Positions 39,401-46,143 of a DNA stretch of 64,000 nucleotides are shown here, piece after piece. This stretch comes from Streptomyces xylophagus (GTDB lineage: Bacteria > Actinomycetota > Actinomycetes > Streptomycetales > Streptomycetaceae). A model generated the notes under the pieces. It saw nothing but the letters and a program-made list of their open reading frames with translations. It was not told where the DNA came from and did not search any database. The stretch spans positions 467,617 through 531,616 of the forward strand of contig NZ_JNWO01000015.1 in assembly GCF_000716435.1 (NCBI RefSeq). The letters are read 5' to 3'. The translations under genes and the position numbers were made by a program. Every line of letters starts with the position of its first letter. Position 1 is the first letter of the stretch.

Positions 39401-40662
39401 ACGTCCTTGCCGGTGTAGATCGGGTTCATGTCCCGGGTCTGCGGGGACGCCTTGCGGCCCTCCTCGGCCAACTCGGCGCGGACGGCGGCGAAGAAGTCCC
39501 TGGGGATCGCGCTGACGAAGCGCGGCCAGACGTAACGGGCGTTCCAGTCGCGGTGGATGTCCATCACCCAGCGGCACGGCGGCGCGTAGTCGCCGCCGAC
39601 CGGCAGCAGTACGTTCCGGGTGAGCGCGACCTTCTTGAGTCCCCGGAAGAGCTTGAGGGCCGCCGCTTCGGCCTCGGGGAGCGTGGGCGCGTTGTCGATC
39701 GCCCAGCCGGCACCGTAGTGGTTGACCATGTAGGCCGTGAGCAGCCCGCGCCCGGACGGCGCTATCCAGCTGAACTCGGCCGGGAACTGCATGCGTTGGG
39801 GGTCGCGCGGCTCCTCGCCGAAGACCGAGAGCGTCGGCCCCCACTGGTGGAACGGGCCGCGCGCCCACGAACTGGAGGACACTCCCGCGTCCGCCATCAG
39901 CCCGGGGAACTGCGGATCGTGCCCGAACGCGTCGAGCTGCCAGGCGGTTTCGGGCGAGGCGCCCAGGATGCCGCGTTGGAAGCCGTCTCCGTAGAGGGCG
40001 TTGCGTACGGTGGCCTCGGCGCCGGTGAGGTTGGTGTTGGGCTCGTTGTACGTGCCGCCCATGATCTCGACCCGGCCTGTGCGGATTAGCTCGCGCAGGA
40101 AGGCGCGTTCCTCGGGGAAGGCGTCCCAGTAGGGCTTGAGGTAGTCGACCTCGGCCAGCACGAAGGTGTACGCCGGGTCGCGGCGGGCCAGGTCGCAGTG
40201 GGCGCGGACGAGGCTCATGCCGGACTGGCCGCGGGAGTCGAAGGTGCGGGCGGGGAGGCCGGTGGAGGCGGGGTCGTCGGCGACGTCCCAGGTCTCGGTG
40301 TAGGCGCCCTGGGTGTTCCACCAGACGGGGTCGTAGTGGAAGTGGCTGACCATGAACATGGTCCAGCCGGGTTCGGCGGCCGTGAACTCGGCGGTGAGGG
40401 TGGTCAGTTGGTCGCCGTCGGCCGCCGTCACCTCGATCGCGCACCGCTCGCCGGGCGCGAGGTCGCAGGTCACGGGTATCTCGGCGCGCGCGGTGCCGTC
40501 CTCGCCCACGGTGGTCTCTGCGGTGCCGTGCACGCCGGGGCCCTCGACCGTGAGGCGGACCGGTCGGCCGGGGACATGGGCGAGTTCGGCGGTCACCACC
40601 TGGAGCGGATGCTCGGCGGTGCCGACGAAGAGCTCGGTCGACAGGGCAGCGGTCACGCGCAT
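36436..40662 (-). CDS. Glycoside hydrolase family 38 alpha-mannosidase, very large
   Basis: 1408 residues from ATG 40662 behind TAGGAG; typical bacterial GH38 enzymes are 800-1050, so this one carries extra domains. A beta-sandwich N-terminus (~1-95) precedes the GH38 catalytic region. That region contains MVSHFHYDPVWWNTQ (zinc ligands His and Asp), VEIMGGTYNEPNTNLTG and WQLDAFGHDPQFPGL (nucleophile Asp region). The GH38 middle domain has LIYGAHHDAITGSESDQVY. The C-terminal ~600 residues include the GH38 beta domain and NEW3-like sandwiches (RYWLHNSGPAPRGNIPVSVY, TFEVPPGWTAEPAELP). There is no signal peptide. It would trim alpha-mannose from imported or contacted glycans. Confidence 0.92.
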   Translation of the reverse strand: MRVTAALSTELFVGTAEHPLQVVTAELAHVPGRPVRLTVEGPGVHGTAETTVGEDGTARAEIPVTCDLAPGERCAIEVTAADGDQLTTLTAEFTAAEPGWTMFMVSHFHYDPVWWNTQGAYTETWDVADDPASTGLPARTFDSRGQSGMSLVRAHCDLARRDPAYTFVLAEVDYLKPYWDAFPEERAFLRELIRTGRVEIMGGTYNEPNTNLTGAEATVRNALYGDGFQRGILGASPETAWQLDAFGHDPQFPGLMADAGVSSSSWARGPFHQWGPTLSVFGEEPRDPQRMQFPAEFSWIAPSGRGLLTAYMVNHYGAGWAIDNAPTLPEAEAAALKLFRGLKKVALTRNVLLPVGGDYAPPCRWVMDIHRDWNARYVWPRFVSAIPRDFFAAVRAELAEEGRKASPQTRDMNPIYTGKDVSYIDTKQAQRYGETLLADAEAWATLASLVTQHPYPDAALDKAWRQLIYGAHHDAITGSESDQVYIDLMTGWRELYDLAEAVHADATEAIAGKVAQLPGSTDDLVVFNAATWERRDVLTVADPGLVPLDDTGLPLPAVREGDQLRVVVPDVPGMGLKTLPLTEGSVPEWAHGQGLTIRNEFYEVTVDPARGGGVSSLRELADGGRELLRSGDIGNELVVQEEYARHPRFGEGPWHLTPTGTTAARSRDVTADIDVEHSPAGSRITVTADLGLFRYTQRLTLWTGVPRLDLTTTIDGYDGADRLIRVRWPSDVTGGLPVHEVADAVIGRGFGFVEVDSEQFPWTLDNPANTWFGLGSTARVAVRDESGQLLGHRSIGVAELVYADWDEAGELGAPLAAALVRAGVTATSTIAGGPRYGDLEVDSNLPDFRIAVGAPERNSVVAEALGWDPAAGREVRRQLAEQGVAAVWVAPRAGLREEWVPGADLRDLERLPLLVVAGARPEDDAKAVDALIADLDDAVITATAAGGCEALPPGDAWDGRSFAVLNRGTPGCVVTSSGDLYMSLMRSCTGWPSGIWVDPPRRTAPDGSAFQLQRWTHEFEYAVVAGAGDWREARLPQAGHEFNHPFTARVRTSGQQGLLPRKFALLGLEPAGEVALDALKPLGSPLARGSAVPVDPGRGVVVRMHEVNGRPVRARIRGPYDWTEGARADVLEAPGEQLAPERDGGLAVDLTGFEVATVLATTAAETSTGPGIAAHEPAQPVHTRYWLHNSGPAPRGNIPVSVYLSPGTLTVSGPVTATVRVGSELTDAPVSGTVTFEVPPGWTAEPAELPYALGPGGFTLAEVTVTPPPDPEPGRHWLAARLSYGGQTYEDTVALDVADGQYGPTLLSTLGVERISVRDGERVRVPVHLRNTTRGPVHGTLWAVSSWGTWPGVTPGCQGFTVAGGAEQECVIEVDGSAVPPGSYWLLAKVAWHGCVAYTEAVELEVTP

Positions 40663-40712
40663 GGGTCTCCTACCAGAGGCTCGGCGGAGCGCCCATCCTG
40701 ACATCGCGAAGA

Positions 40713-40727
40713 TGATTCAAACAACCA
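40713..40727. promoter_or_regulatory. Candidate RpiR operator between the GH38 and RpiR genes
   Basis: TGATTCAAACAACCA lies in a 19-base palindrome with one mismatch (40711-40729, GATG..CATC ends). It is 51 bases upstream of the GH38 start and resembles the site at 35711-35725. Confidence 0.55.
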
Positions 40728-40795
40728 TCCACGCGTAACTTCGGTGGTTCATCCATGCAGACTCGGCCGAGATCACGGCCGGGTCTCGGCTCGGA

Positions 40796-41680
40796 TCACC
40801 GACCCCTGCGGGCCTTCACCGTGTGCTCCCCGGCGATGTGGTCGGTGAGGGCCAGCGAGGCGCTCGCGCGCTGGTAGGAGAGCTGCGCGATGCGGACGTA
40901 GAGGCAGTCGATGAGGACCAGGACCGAGTGGCGGGCGCCGATGATGCCGGTGGGGAAACTGGTCGCCGAGGACGAGGAGATGAGCCGGATGTCGGCGGCG
41001 CGGGCGAGCGGGGAGCGCGGGTCGGAGGTCAGCGCGATGGTGGTGGCGCCGCGCTCCTTGGCGAGTTCGAAGGGCTCGATGGTCTCGCGGGTCGAACCCG
41101 AGTGGGAGATGCCGATGGCGACGTCCGCCGGGGTGAGCAGGGCGGCGGAGGTGGCGGCCGCGTGCACCTCGGTCCAGCCGCGCACCGCGCAGCCGATGCG
41201 GAACAGCCGGGTCTCGGTCTCCTGGGCGACCGCGCCGCTGCCGCCGATGCCGTAGACGTCGATCCGTCGGGCGCGGGCGGCGGCCGTGGCCGCGCGCTCC
41301 ACCGCGTCGAGGTCGATCCGGTCGATGGTCTGCTGCACCGCGCGGAGGTCGGCACTGCCCACGACCTGCACGACTCGCTCCAGATCGTCGTCCGGGGAGA
41401 TGTCCGGGCCGATCTCGGCGGTACCCCAGTCGGAGACCTCGCCGCGCCCGCGCTCCTGGGCCAGCTCGATCAGCAGATGCTGGTACGAGTCGAGGCCGAC
41501 CGCCCGGCAGAACCGGGTCACCGTGGCCTGTGAAGTGCCGGTGCGGCGGCCCAGCTCGGCGGCCGAACAGTGGGTGACGGCGGCCGGATCCTCCAGGATC
41601 AGCTCGCCGACCTTCCTCAGTGAGCCGGCCAGTCGGGGCAGCTCGGTGCGGATGAGGGTGGTGACGTCTGTCGGGGGCAT
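40796..41680 (-). CDS. RpiR/MurR-family transcriptional regulator
   Basis: 294 residues from ATG 41680. The N-terminal RpiR-type HTH (~1-77) reads LGRRTGTSQATVTRFCRAVG. The C-terminal SIS domain (~120-255) has DVYGIGGSGAVAQETETRLF and VAIGISHSGSTRETIEPFEL, the phosphosugar-binding loops. Members sense phosphosugars and control sugar-use genes. Its position between GH38 and a SIS-domain protein, and the repeated palindromes upstream of cluster operons, make it the likely cluster regulator. The effector may be the phosphorylated product of the BadF-type kinase. Confidence 0.92.
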   Translation of the reverse strand: MPPTDVTTLIRTELPRLAGSLRKVGELILEDPAAVTHCSAAELGRRTGTSQATVTRFCRAVGLDSYQHLLIELAQERGRGEVSDWGTAEIGPDISPDDDLERVVQVVGSADLRAVQQTIDRIDLDAVERAATAAARARRIDVYGIGGSGAVAQETETRLFRIGCAVRGWTEVHAAATSAALLTPADVAIGISHSGSTRETIEPFELAKERGATTIALTSDPRSPLARAADIRLISSSSATSFPTGIIGARHSVLVLIDCLYVRIAQLSYQRASASLALTDHIAGEHTVKARRGR

Positions 41681-41767
41681 GTGCAGAAGGTATCAGCCAC
41701 CCCAGAGGCCATCGATTGAATACCAGGACCGCGTGTGATTTATTGATTCATTGATCGTGAAAGAACA

Positions 41768-41783
41768 GGTGGTTTGATCCACC
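41768..41783. promoter_or_regulatory. Candidate operator between RpiR and SIS-domain genes
   Basis: GGTGG-TTTGAT-CCACC has perfect 5-base arms and its reverse complement contains ATCAAACCACC, a relative of the sites at 29178 and 40713. It is 15 bases upstream of the SIS-protein GTG and in the RpiR promoter region. Confidence 0.5.
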
Positions 41784-41798
41784 GGTGGGGAGTATCGC

Positions 41799-42563
41799 GT
41801 GTCCGCCGAGTCCGTAAGCGCCGAGACCTTCGCGCGCGAGAGCCTGGCCGTCCTCCAGCACATCACCGAGTCCAGCCGCGAGACCGTGTCCCGCGCCGCC
41901 GAACTGATCGCGGACTGCGTCCGCACGGACGGCGTCATCCAGGCCTTCGGCACCGGCCACTCCCAGGCCATGGTCCTCGAACTCGCCGGCCGCGCCGGGG
42001 GTCTGGTGCCCACCAACCGCCTGAGCATCGCCGACCTCGTCCTCTACGGCGGCGACGCCCCGAGCGTCCTCGACGACCCGCTGCTGGAGCGCCAGGCCGG
42101 GGTCGCCGACCGTCTCTACGACCTCGCCGCGCCCCGCCCCCAGGATCTCTTCGTCATCGTCTCCAACTCCGGTGTCAACAAGGTGATCGTGGAGATGGCC
42201 CTGCGGGTGAAGGAGCGCGGCCACCGCCTGCTGGCCATCACCTCGCTCGCCCACACCCGCGCCGTCCCCGCCGGCCACCCCAGCGGCAAGAAGCTCGCCG
42301 ACCTCGCCGACGTCGTCCTCGACAACGCGGCCCCACGCGGCGACGCCCTCCTCGAACTCCCCACCGGCGGCGCCGTATGCGCCCTGTCCACGCTCACCGG
42401 CGCGATGCTCGTACAACTGTCGGTCGCGGAGGCGGCGGCCCGGTTGCTCGCTTCGGGTGAGCGCCCGCCGGTGTACGTCTCGGCCAATGTGCCGGGCGGC
42501 TTCGAGGGCAACCTGGAGTTGGAGAAGCGGTACGAGGGGCGAATTCGGCGTACGGCGAGCTGA
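41799..42563 (+). CDS. SIS-domain phosphosugar-binding protein (UPF0309 type)
   Basis: 254 residues from GTG 41799. A single SIS domain spans most of the protein: VIQAFGTGHSQAMVLELAGRAGG and DLFVIVSNSGVNKVIVEMAL (first quoted up to 20 residues as VIQAFGTGHSQAMVLELA) are the sugar-phosphate loops, and the end NVPGGFEGNLELEKRYEGRI is characteristic of the UPF0309 group. These proteins are probable phosphosugar isomerases or deaminases/lyases; the exact reaction is not established. It is divergent from the RpiR gene with a shared operator region, so it is likely the regulator's closest target and part of downstream catabolism of the kinase product. Confidence 0.85.
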   Translation: MSAESVSAETFARESLAVLQHITESSRETVSRAAELIADCVRTDGVIQAFGTGHSQAMVLELAGRAGGLVPTNRLSIADLVLYGGDAPSVLDDPLLERQAGVADRLYDLAAPRPQDLFVIVSNSGVNKVIVEMALRVKERGHRLLAITSLAHTRAVPAGHPSGKKLADLADVVLDNAAPRGDALLELPTGGAVCALSTLTGAMLVQLSVAEAAARLLASGERPPVYVSANVPGGFEGNLELEKRYEGRIRRTAS

Positions 42564-42580
42564 GTTCGGACCTCACGGAC

Positions 42581-42618
42581 GAGCGGCCGGAGCCCCCGGA
42601 ACCGGGCCGCGGCCGCTC
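42581..42618 (+). terminator. Hairpin after the SIS-domain gene
   Basis: GAGCGGCC (42581-42588) pairs with GGCCGCTC (42611-42618), with additional CCCGG/CCGGG pairing inside. It separates the glycan cluster from the convergent polyketide operon. Confidence 0.55.
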
Positions 42619-42746
42619 GTCGTCGTCTGGTCCGCCGGGATCGACGAGAGTCGGACGAGAAATGATGGAATCACCGAGTGATGCTAGACGCGGTGAATGC
42701 ATCATTCAATGGCCGCTGGCAGGGGGGCACGTCCTCGTGCGCCGGC

Positions 42747-43829
42747 TCAGTCCCGCCGTGCCACCAGCCGGTACGCGTTCGACACCCCCAGCCGATGCGA
42801 CAGCCCCTTCACCACGAACCGGTCCAGCAGCGTGCCCAGGATCAGTGCCGGAATCCCCGCGATCAGCACCGCCGCGCGGAGCGTACGGGCCAGACCGGAC
42901 GGGGGCTTCGGCAGCCAGGGCAGGTTGTCGCGAGGTGCGGCCGTGTCCAGGGCCAGCCAGGTGCCGGCGAGGAGGTCGACGGGGTCGTGGGGCTCCGCGT
43001 GCTGTTCCGCCACGACCGTGAAGCCGAGGTCCGTGAGCCGGGTGCGCAGGTTGTCGACCGGGATGAAGTGCAGGTGCTGCGGCTGGAGCCACGGCAGCCA
43101 CCAGCGGCCCAGCAGACGGGAGTAGCGGCTGTCGGGGTCCGGGACCTCGATCAGGAGGTGGCCGCCGGGGCGCACGGCCTGGTGTGCGGCGGTCAGTTCG
43201 CGCTCGGGCTCGGTGCTGTGCTCCAGGTAGTGGAACATGCTGACCACGTCGTAGTGGCCGGAGAGGCCGGGTGCCAGTTCGGGGAAGCTGCCCCGATAGC
43301 CGCGCTCCACCCGCCCCGCCTGCTCGGCGAGTTCGGCGCCGTCCGTGAAGTCGAGGCCGTCGAAGGTGGTGTCGGGGTAGACCGTGCGGGCCGACTCGCA
43401 GAAGTGGCCGTGGCCGGTGCCGACGTCCAGCCAGTTCTTGGGAGTCGGTGAGTGCGGGAGCAGTGACTGCGCGCGCTGCTCGTACATCTTGGTGCGGGCC
43501 GCGAACGTGTTGCCCAACTGCTTCTCGCCCAGGCCGTCGTAGAAGTCCCGGTAGTAGAACTCCAGCCCCGCCGGGCTCAGTCGGGGATTCTGGAACGTGT
43601 GCCGGCAGTCCTCGCAGCGGTCCAGGACGAACGTGCCCGGCTTGTGCTGGATCAGGTCCTTCGTGCGCAACCGGGTCTTGAGCCGCGGCGAGTCGCACCA
43701 GGGGCACGTCTCGCGCCGGGGTTCGAAGAAGCGGTCCAGGCCGTCGGCCAAGTCGGCCTGGTAGATGGGGCGCAGGGCCGCCACCTGGTCGTTGCGGCTC
43801 GGGGGCTTGGGGTCGTCCTCGGTGCTCAC
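42747..43829 (-). CDS. SAM-dependent methyltransferase with zinc ribbon, last gene of the PKS operon
   Basis: 360 residues from GTG 43829, overlapping the glycosyltransferase stop by 4 bases. An N-terminal zinc ribbon (CPWCDSPRLK ... CEDCRHTF) is followed by a class I methyltransferase domain: NWLDVGTGHGHFCESA (SAM loop), DGLDFTDGAELAE, FHYLEHSTEPERELTAAHQA and GHLLIEVPDPDS. The C-terminal ~80 residues contain a hydrophobic helix (AAVLIAGIPALILGTLLDRF), suggesting membrane association. Zinc-ribbon methyltransferases of this type (methyltransf_23 with SAM) often modify sugars or lipid-linked intermediates. Co-operonic with a glycosyltransferase, it may methylate the polyketide glycoside (inference). 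Confidence 0.85.
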   Translation of the reverse strand: MSTEDDPKPPSRNDQVAALRPIYQADLADGLDRFFEPRRETCPWCDSPRLKTRLRTKDLIQHKPGTFVLDRCEDCRHTFQNPRLSPAGLEFYYRDFYDGLGEKQLGNTFAARTKMYEQRAQSLLPHSPTPKNWLDVGTGHGHFCESARTVYPDTTFDGLDFTDGAELAEQAGRVERGYRGSFPELAPGLSGHYDVVSMFHYLEHSTEPERELTAAHQAVRPGGHLLIEVPDPDSRYSRLLGRWWLPWLQPQHLHFIPVDNLRTRLTDLGFTVVAEQHAEPHDPVDLLAGTWLALDTAAPRDNLPWLPKPPSGLARTLRAAVLIAGIPALILGTLLDRFVVKGLSHRLGVSNAYRLVARRD

Positions 43830-45025
43830 GGGGTCTCCTTCGGGGACGCGCCGGCAGCCAGCCGCTCCAGGTGCGTCGCCGCCGCGCCGGTGCCTCCGGC
43901 CGCGCGGAACGCCGTTCGGATGCGGCCGGCCGCGGCGCGGTGGTCGGGTTCGTGGAGTACGGCGTCCAGCGCCGCGCCCAGCTTGGGGGCGGTGACCCGG
44001 CCGAACCGGACGCGGATGCCGGCGCCCGCGCCGGTGACCTGCCCGGCGATCACCGGCTGGTCGTCGCGGATGGGCGCCACGACGAGGGGGACGCCGTGCC
44101 ACAGCGCCTCGCACACCGTGTTGTGTCCGGCGTGCGAGACGACCGCGTCCGCCCTTTCGAGGAGCGGGAGTTGGGGGATCGAGGGCAGGACGAGGAGGTC
44201 CTTGTCCTGCTCGTCCGGTGTGCCCAGCGCGCCGCCCGGGTCCGCAATTACCGCCTGTACGCGGTCCGTTCGGGCTCGCAGTGCCGTCACGCACTCGGTG
44301 AGGAAACGGGCACCCACATCGGTGTTGGCGGTGCCGAGGCTGACCAGGACCAGGGAGCGGGACGGGTCCAGCCAGTCCCAGGGAAAGTCCGGCGCGGCCG
44401 GGCGGGGCGCGATCGACGGGCCGACCCAGCGGATCTGCTCGCCCTGCCGCGCCTCGGGGCCGACGAGTTCCGGGGTGCTGAACGCGAGGACGAGGTGGGG
44501 GGAGAAGCGGGGGTCGGCGGTGCCCGACGGGTCGCCGATCCCGGCGCGGAGTCCGGCCAGCAACTCGTCCAGCCACAGGGCGACTTTGGGCATGCCCGCC
44601 AGTACGTTCGTGAACTCGGCCGAGGTCGTCGCCGAGGTCGCCCATGGCACGCCGAGGCGTTCCGCCACCAGGCCACCGGCCAGGGCCTGTTGATCGGCGA
44701 CGACCGCGTCCGGCCCGAACTCCTCGACGGCAGCCGCGACTCCGGGCGCCATCTGCTCGGCGAGCGGGGCGAGGAATGCCTCCCACAGGAACTTCAGCGC
44801 CTCGGGCCCGCGGATGTCGGGCGGGCGTATGCCCTCGCCCTCACCCGGGACCGGTCCAGCGCAGGGGAACACGCGCGCAGACTCTCCCGCGAGCCGCCGT
44901 ACGAGAGCGGGATCGGCGCAGACCCACGCCAACTCGTGTCCCCGTGAGGCCAGTTCGGCTGCCACGCCCACCGCCGGGTTGATGTGGCCGACCAACGGCG
45001 GGACGACGAACAGGAAACGACTCAC
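43826..45025 (-). CDS. Glycosyltransferase, GT1/MGT (UGT-like) family
   Basis: 399 residues from ATG 45025, overlapping the hydrolase stop by 4 bases. The GT-B fold is shown by FLFVVPPLVGHINPAVGVAA at the N-terminus, DAVVADQQALAGGLVAERLG, RSLVLVSLGTANTDVG and the donor motif ADAVVSHAGHNTVCEALWHG plus PLVVAPIRDDQP. This resembles macrolide glycosyltransferases that decorate polyketides with NDP-sugars. No deoxysugar biosynthesis genes are in the window, so the donor may be a housekeeping UDP-sugar. The expected acceptor is the product of the PKS genes upstream in the operon. Confidence 0.9.
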   Translation of the reverse strand: MSRFLFVVPPLVGHINPAVGVAAELASRGHELAWVCADPALVRRLAGESARVFPCAGPVPGEGEGIRPPDIRGPEALKFLWEAFLAPLAEQMAPGVAAAVEEFGPDAVVADQQALAGGLVAERLGVPWATSATTSAEFTNVLAGMPKVALWLDELLAGLRAGIGDPSGTADPRFSPHLVLAFSTPELVGPEARQGEQIRWVGPSIAPRPAAPDFPWDWLDPSRSLVLVSLGTANTDVGARFLTECVTALRARTDRVQAVIADPGGALGTPDEQDKDLLVLPSIPQLPLLERADAVVSHAGHNTVCEALWHGVPLVVAPIRDDQPVIAGQVTGAGAGIRVRFGRVTAPKLGAALDAVLHEPDHRAAAGRIRTAFRAAGGTGAAATHLERLAAGASPKETP

Positions 45026-45837
45026 CGGGCCGCCACCTCGGCGGCACCCGTGGTGCTCTGGATCAGGGAGAGGATGTGGCCGCCGATCGTGCCCGCCGCC
45101 TCGACCAGTACGGAGTGCTCGTGACCGGGGATCACGACGGTCCGGCAGTCGGGGAGCACGGACTCCAGCCAGGGTGCGAGCAGGGCGAGGTCCGAGTCGC
45201 CGCCGTAGATGCCGAGCACCGGGCAGTGCACCGCGCGGATCTGATCCTCCGTCAACACCCCGCTCGCCGGGATGTCTTGGGAGAGGCTGGTCTCCCGGGC
45301 CAGGCGGGCGGCGCCCTTCGCGAGGCGGGCGGTGTTGTGGCCGCGGTTCGCGCTGATCCAGGCGAGCGCGTCGTCCTCGTTGTGCGCCAGCTCGTGCAGC
45401 ACACGGCTCAGGATGCCGCCGAGTTTTGGCGCCCAGGCCGCGGTCGCCGGTTCCGACTCGATGAGGGAGACACTGGCGGCGCGCTCGGGGTGGCGGGCCG
45501 CGTAGCCGAACGCGACTGTCCCGCCATAGGAGTTGCCGACCAGATGGACCGGGCCGGTCACCTCCAGCCGGTCGAGCAGCGCCTCCAGGTCGTCGATGTT
45601 GTCGTCGAGGGTGTAGCCGGTGGCCGGGCGCCCACTGCGGCCGTGGCCGCGCAGGTCGTACATCACGACGTCGATGCCGGCCAGCGCGAACGGCGGGGCG
45701 ATGGTGAAGTAGTAGCTGGCCAGGCTGTCGGTGAGCAGGCCGTGCACCAACACCGCCGTCGCGACGGGGCGGACGCCCTCGGGTGGGCTCATCCTCTGTA
45801 CGTGCAACCGGAGTTGACCGGTGTCGACCATCGCCAT
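45022..45837 (-). CDS. Alpha/beta hydrolase (possible thioesterase)
   Basis: 271 residues from ATG 45837. Fold features: TAVLVHGLLTDSLASYYF (oxyanion region), DVVMYDLRGHGRSGRPATGY, nucleophile elbow VHLVGNSYGGTVAFGYA (Ser in GNSYGG), acid CPVLGIYGGDSDLA and His in VVIPGHEHSVLVEAAG. In a PKS operon that lacks a thioesterase domain, this is the best candidate for product release or for later ester cleavage. It is 3 bases from the ACP gene and overlaps the glycosyltransferase gene. Confidence 0.88.
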   Translation of the reverse strand: MAMVDTGQLRLHVQRMSPPEGVRPVATAVLVHGLLTDSLASYYFTIAPPFALAGIDVVMYDLRGHGRSGRPATGYTLDDNIDDLEALLDRLEVTGPVHLVGNSYGGTVAFGYAARHPERAASVSLIESEPATAAWAPKLGGILSRVLHELAHNEDDALAWISANRGHNTARLAKGAARLARETSLSQDIPASGVLTEDQIRAVHCPVLGIYGGDSDLALLAPWLESVLPDCRTVVIPGHEHSVLVEAAGTIGGHILSLIQSTTGAAEVAAR

Positions 45838-45840
45838 GGC

Positions 45841-46143
45841 TCAGCCCGCCTCGGCTGCCTTGAGGCTCTGCACGACGTACTCCACGAGCCGGCCGACGGT
45901 GAGTTCGATGATCTCGTCGAACTCCATCCCGGCCAGGAACTCGGCGAAGTTGACCTTCGTGCCGTAGTGCTCCTGGAGCAGACCGGCCAGGGTCACCAGG
46001 TCGATGCTCTCCAGCTCCAGATCGCGGTTGAAGGTCGTCGTCATGGTGATCTCGACGTCGTCGACGCCGTACTCGTCCTCCAGGAGCGCGGTCAGCATGC
46101 CGGTGAGGTCGGCGAGGACTGTGTCCTCGGTGGTGGGGGTCAT
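45841..46143 (-). CDS. Free-standing acyl carrier protein
   Basis: 100 residues from ATG 46143, overlapping the stop of the PKS gene by 4 bases. It shows the ACP four-helix pattern with the phosphopantetheine attachment Ser in RDLELESIDLVTLAGLL (Ser near residue 52). Flanking elements TFNRDLELES and TVGRLVEYVV fit a carrier domain. It adds a second carrier to the system besides the ACP within the large PKS. Activation is probably by the PPTase domain fused to the adjacent PKS. Confidence 0.9.
   Translation of the reverse strand: MTPTTEDTVLADLTGMLTALLEDEYGVDDVEITMTTTFNRDLELESIDLVTLAGLLQEHYGTKVNFAEFLAGMEFDEIIELTVGRLVEYVVQSLKAAEAG

Noticed and set aside
36436..40704. Starting the GH38 protein 14 codons earlier at 40704.
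   Set aside because: The ATG at 40662 has TAGGAG at proper distance, and the extra residues (WALRRASGRRP) look like untranslated leader overlapping the candidate operator side.
41681..41798. A possible small RNA in the RpiR/SIS divergent spacer, because of repeated TTGATTCATTGATC-like A/T-rich sequence.
   Set aside because: No stable hairpin plus terminator is visible; operator and promoter elements explain the sequence better.
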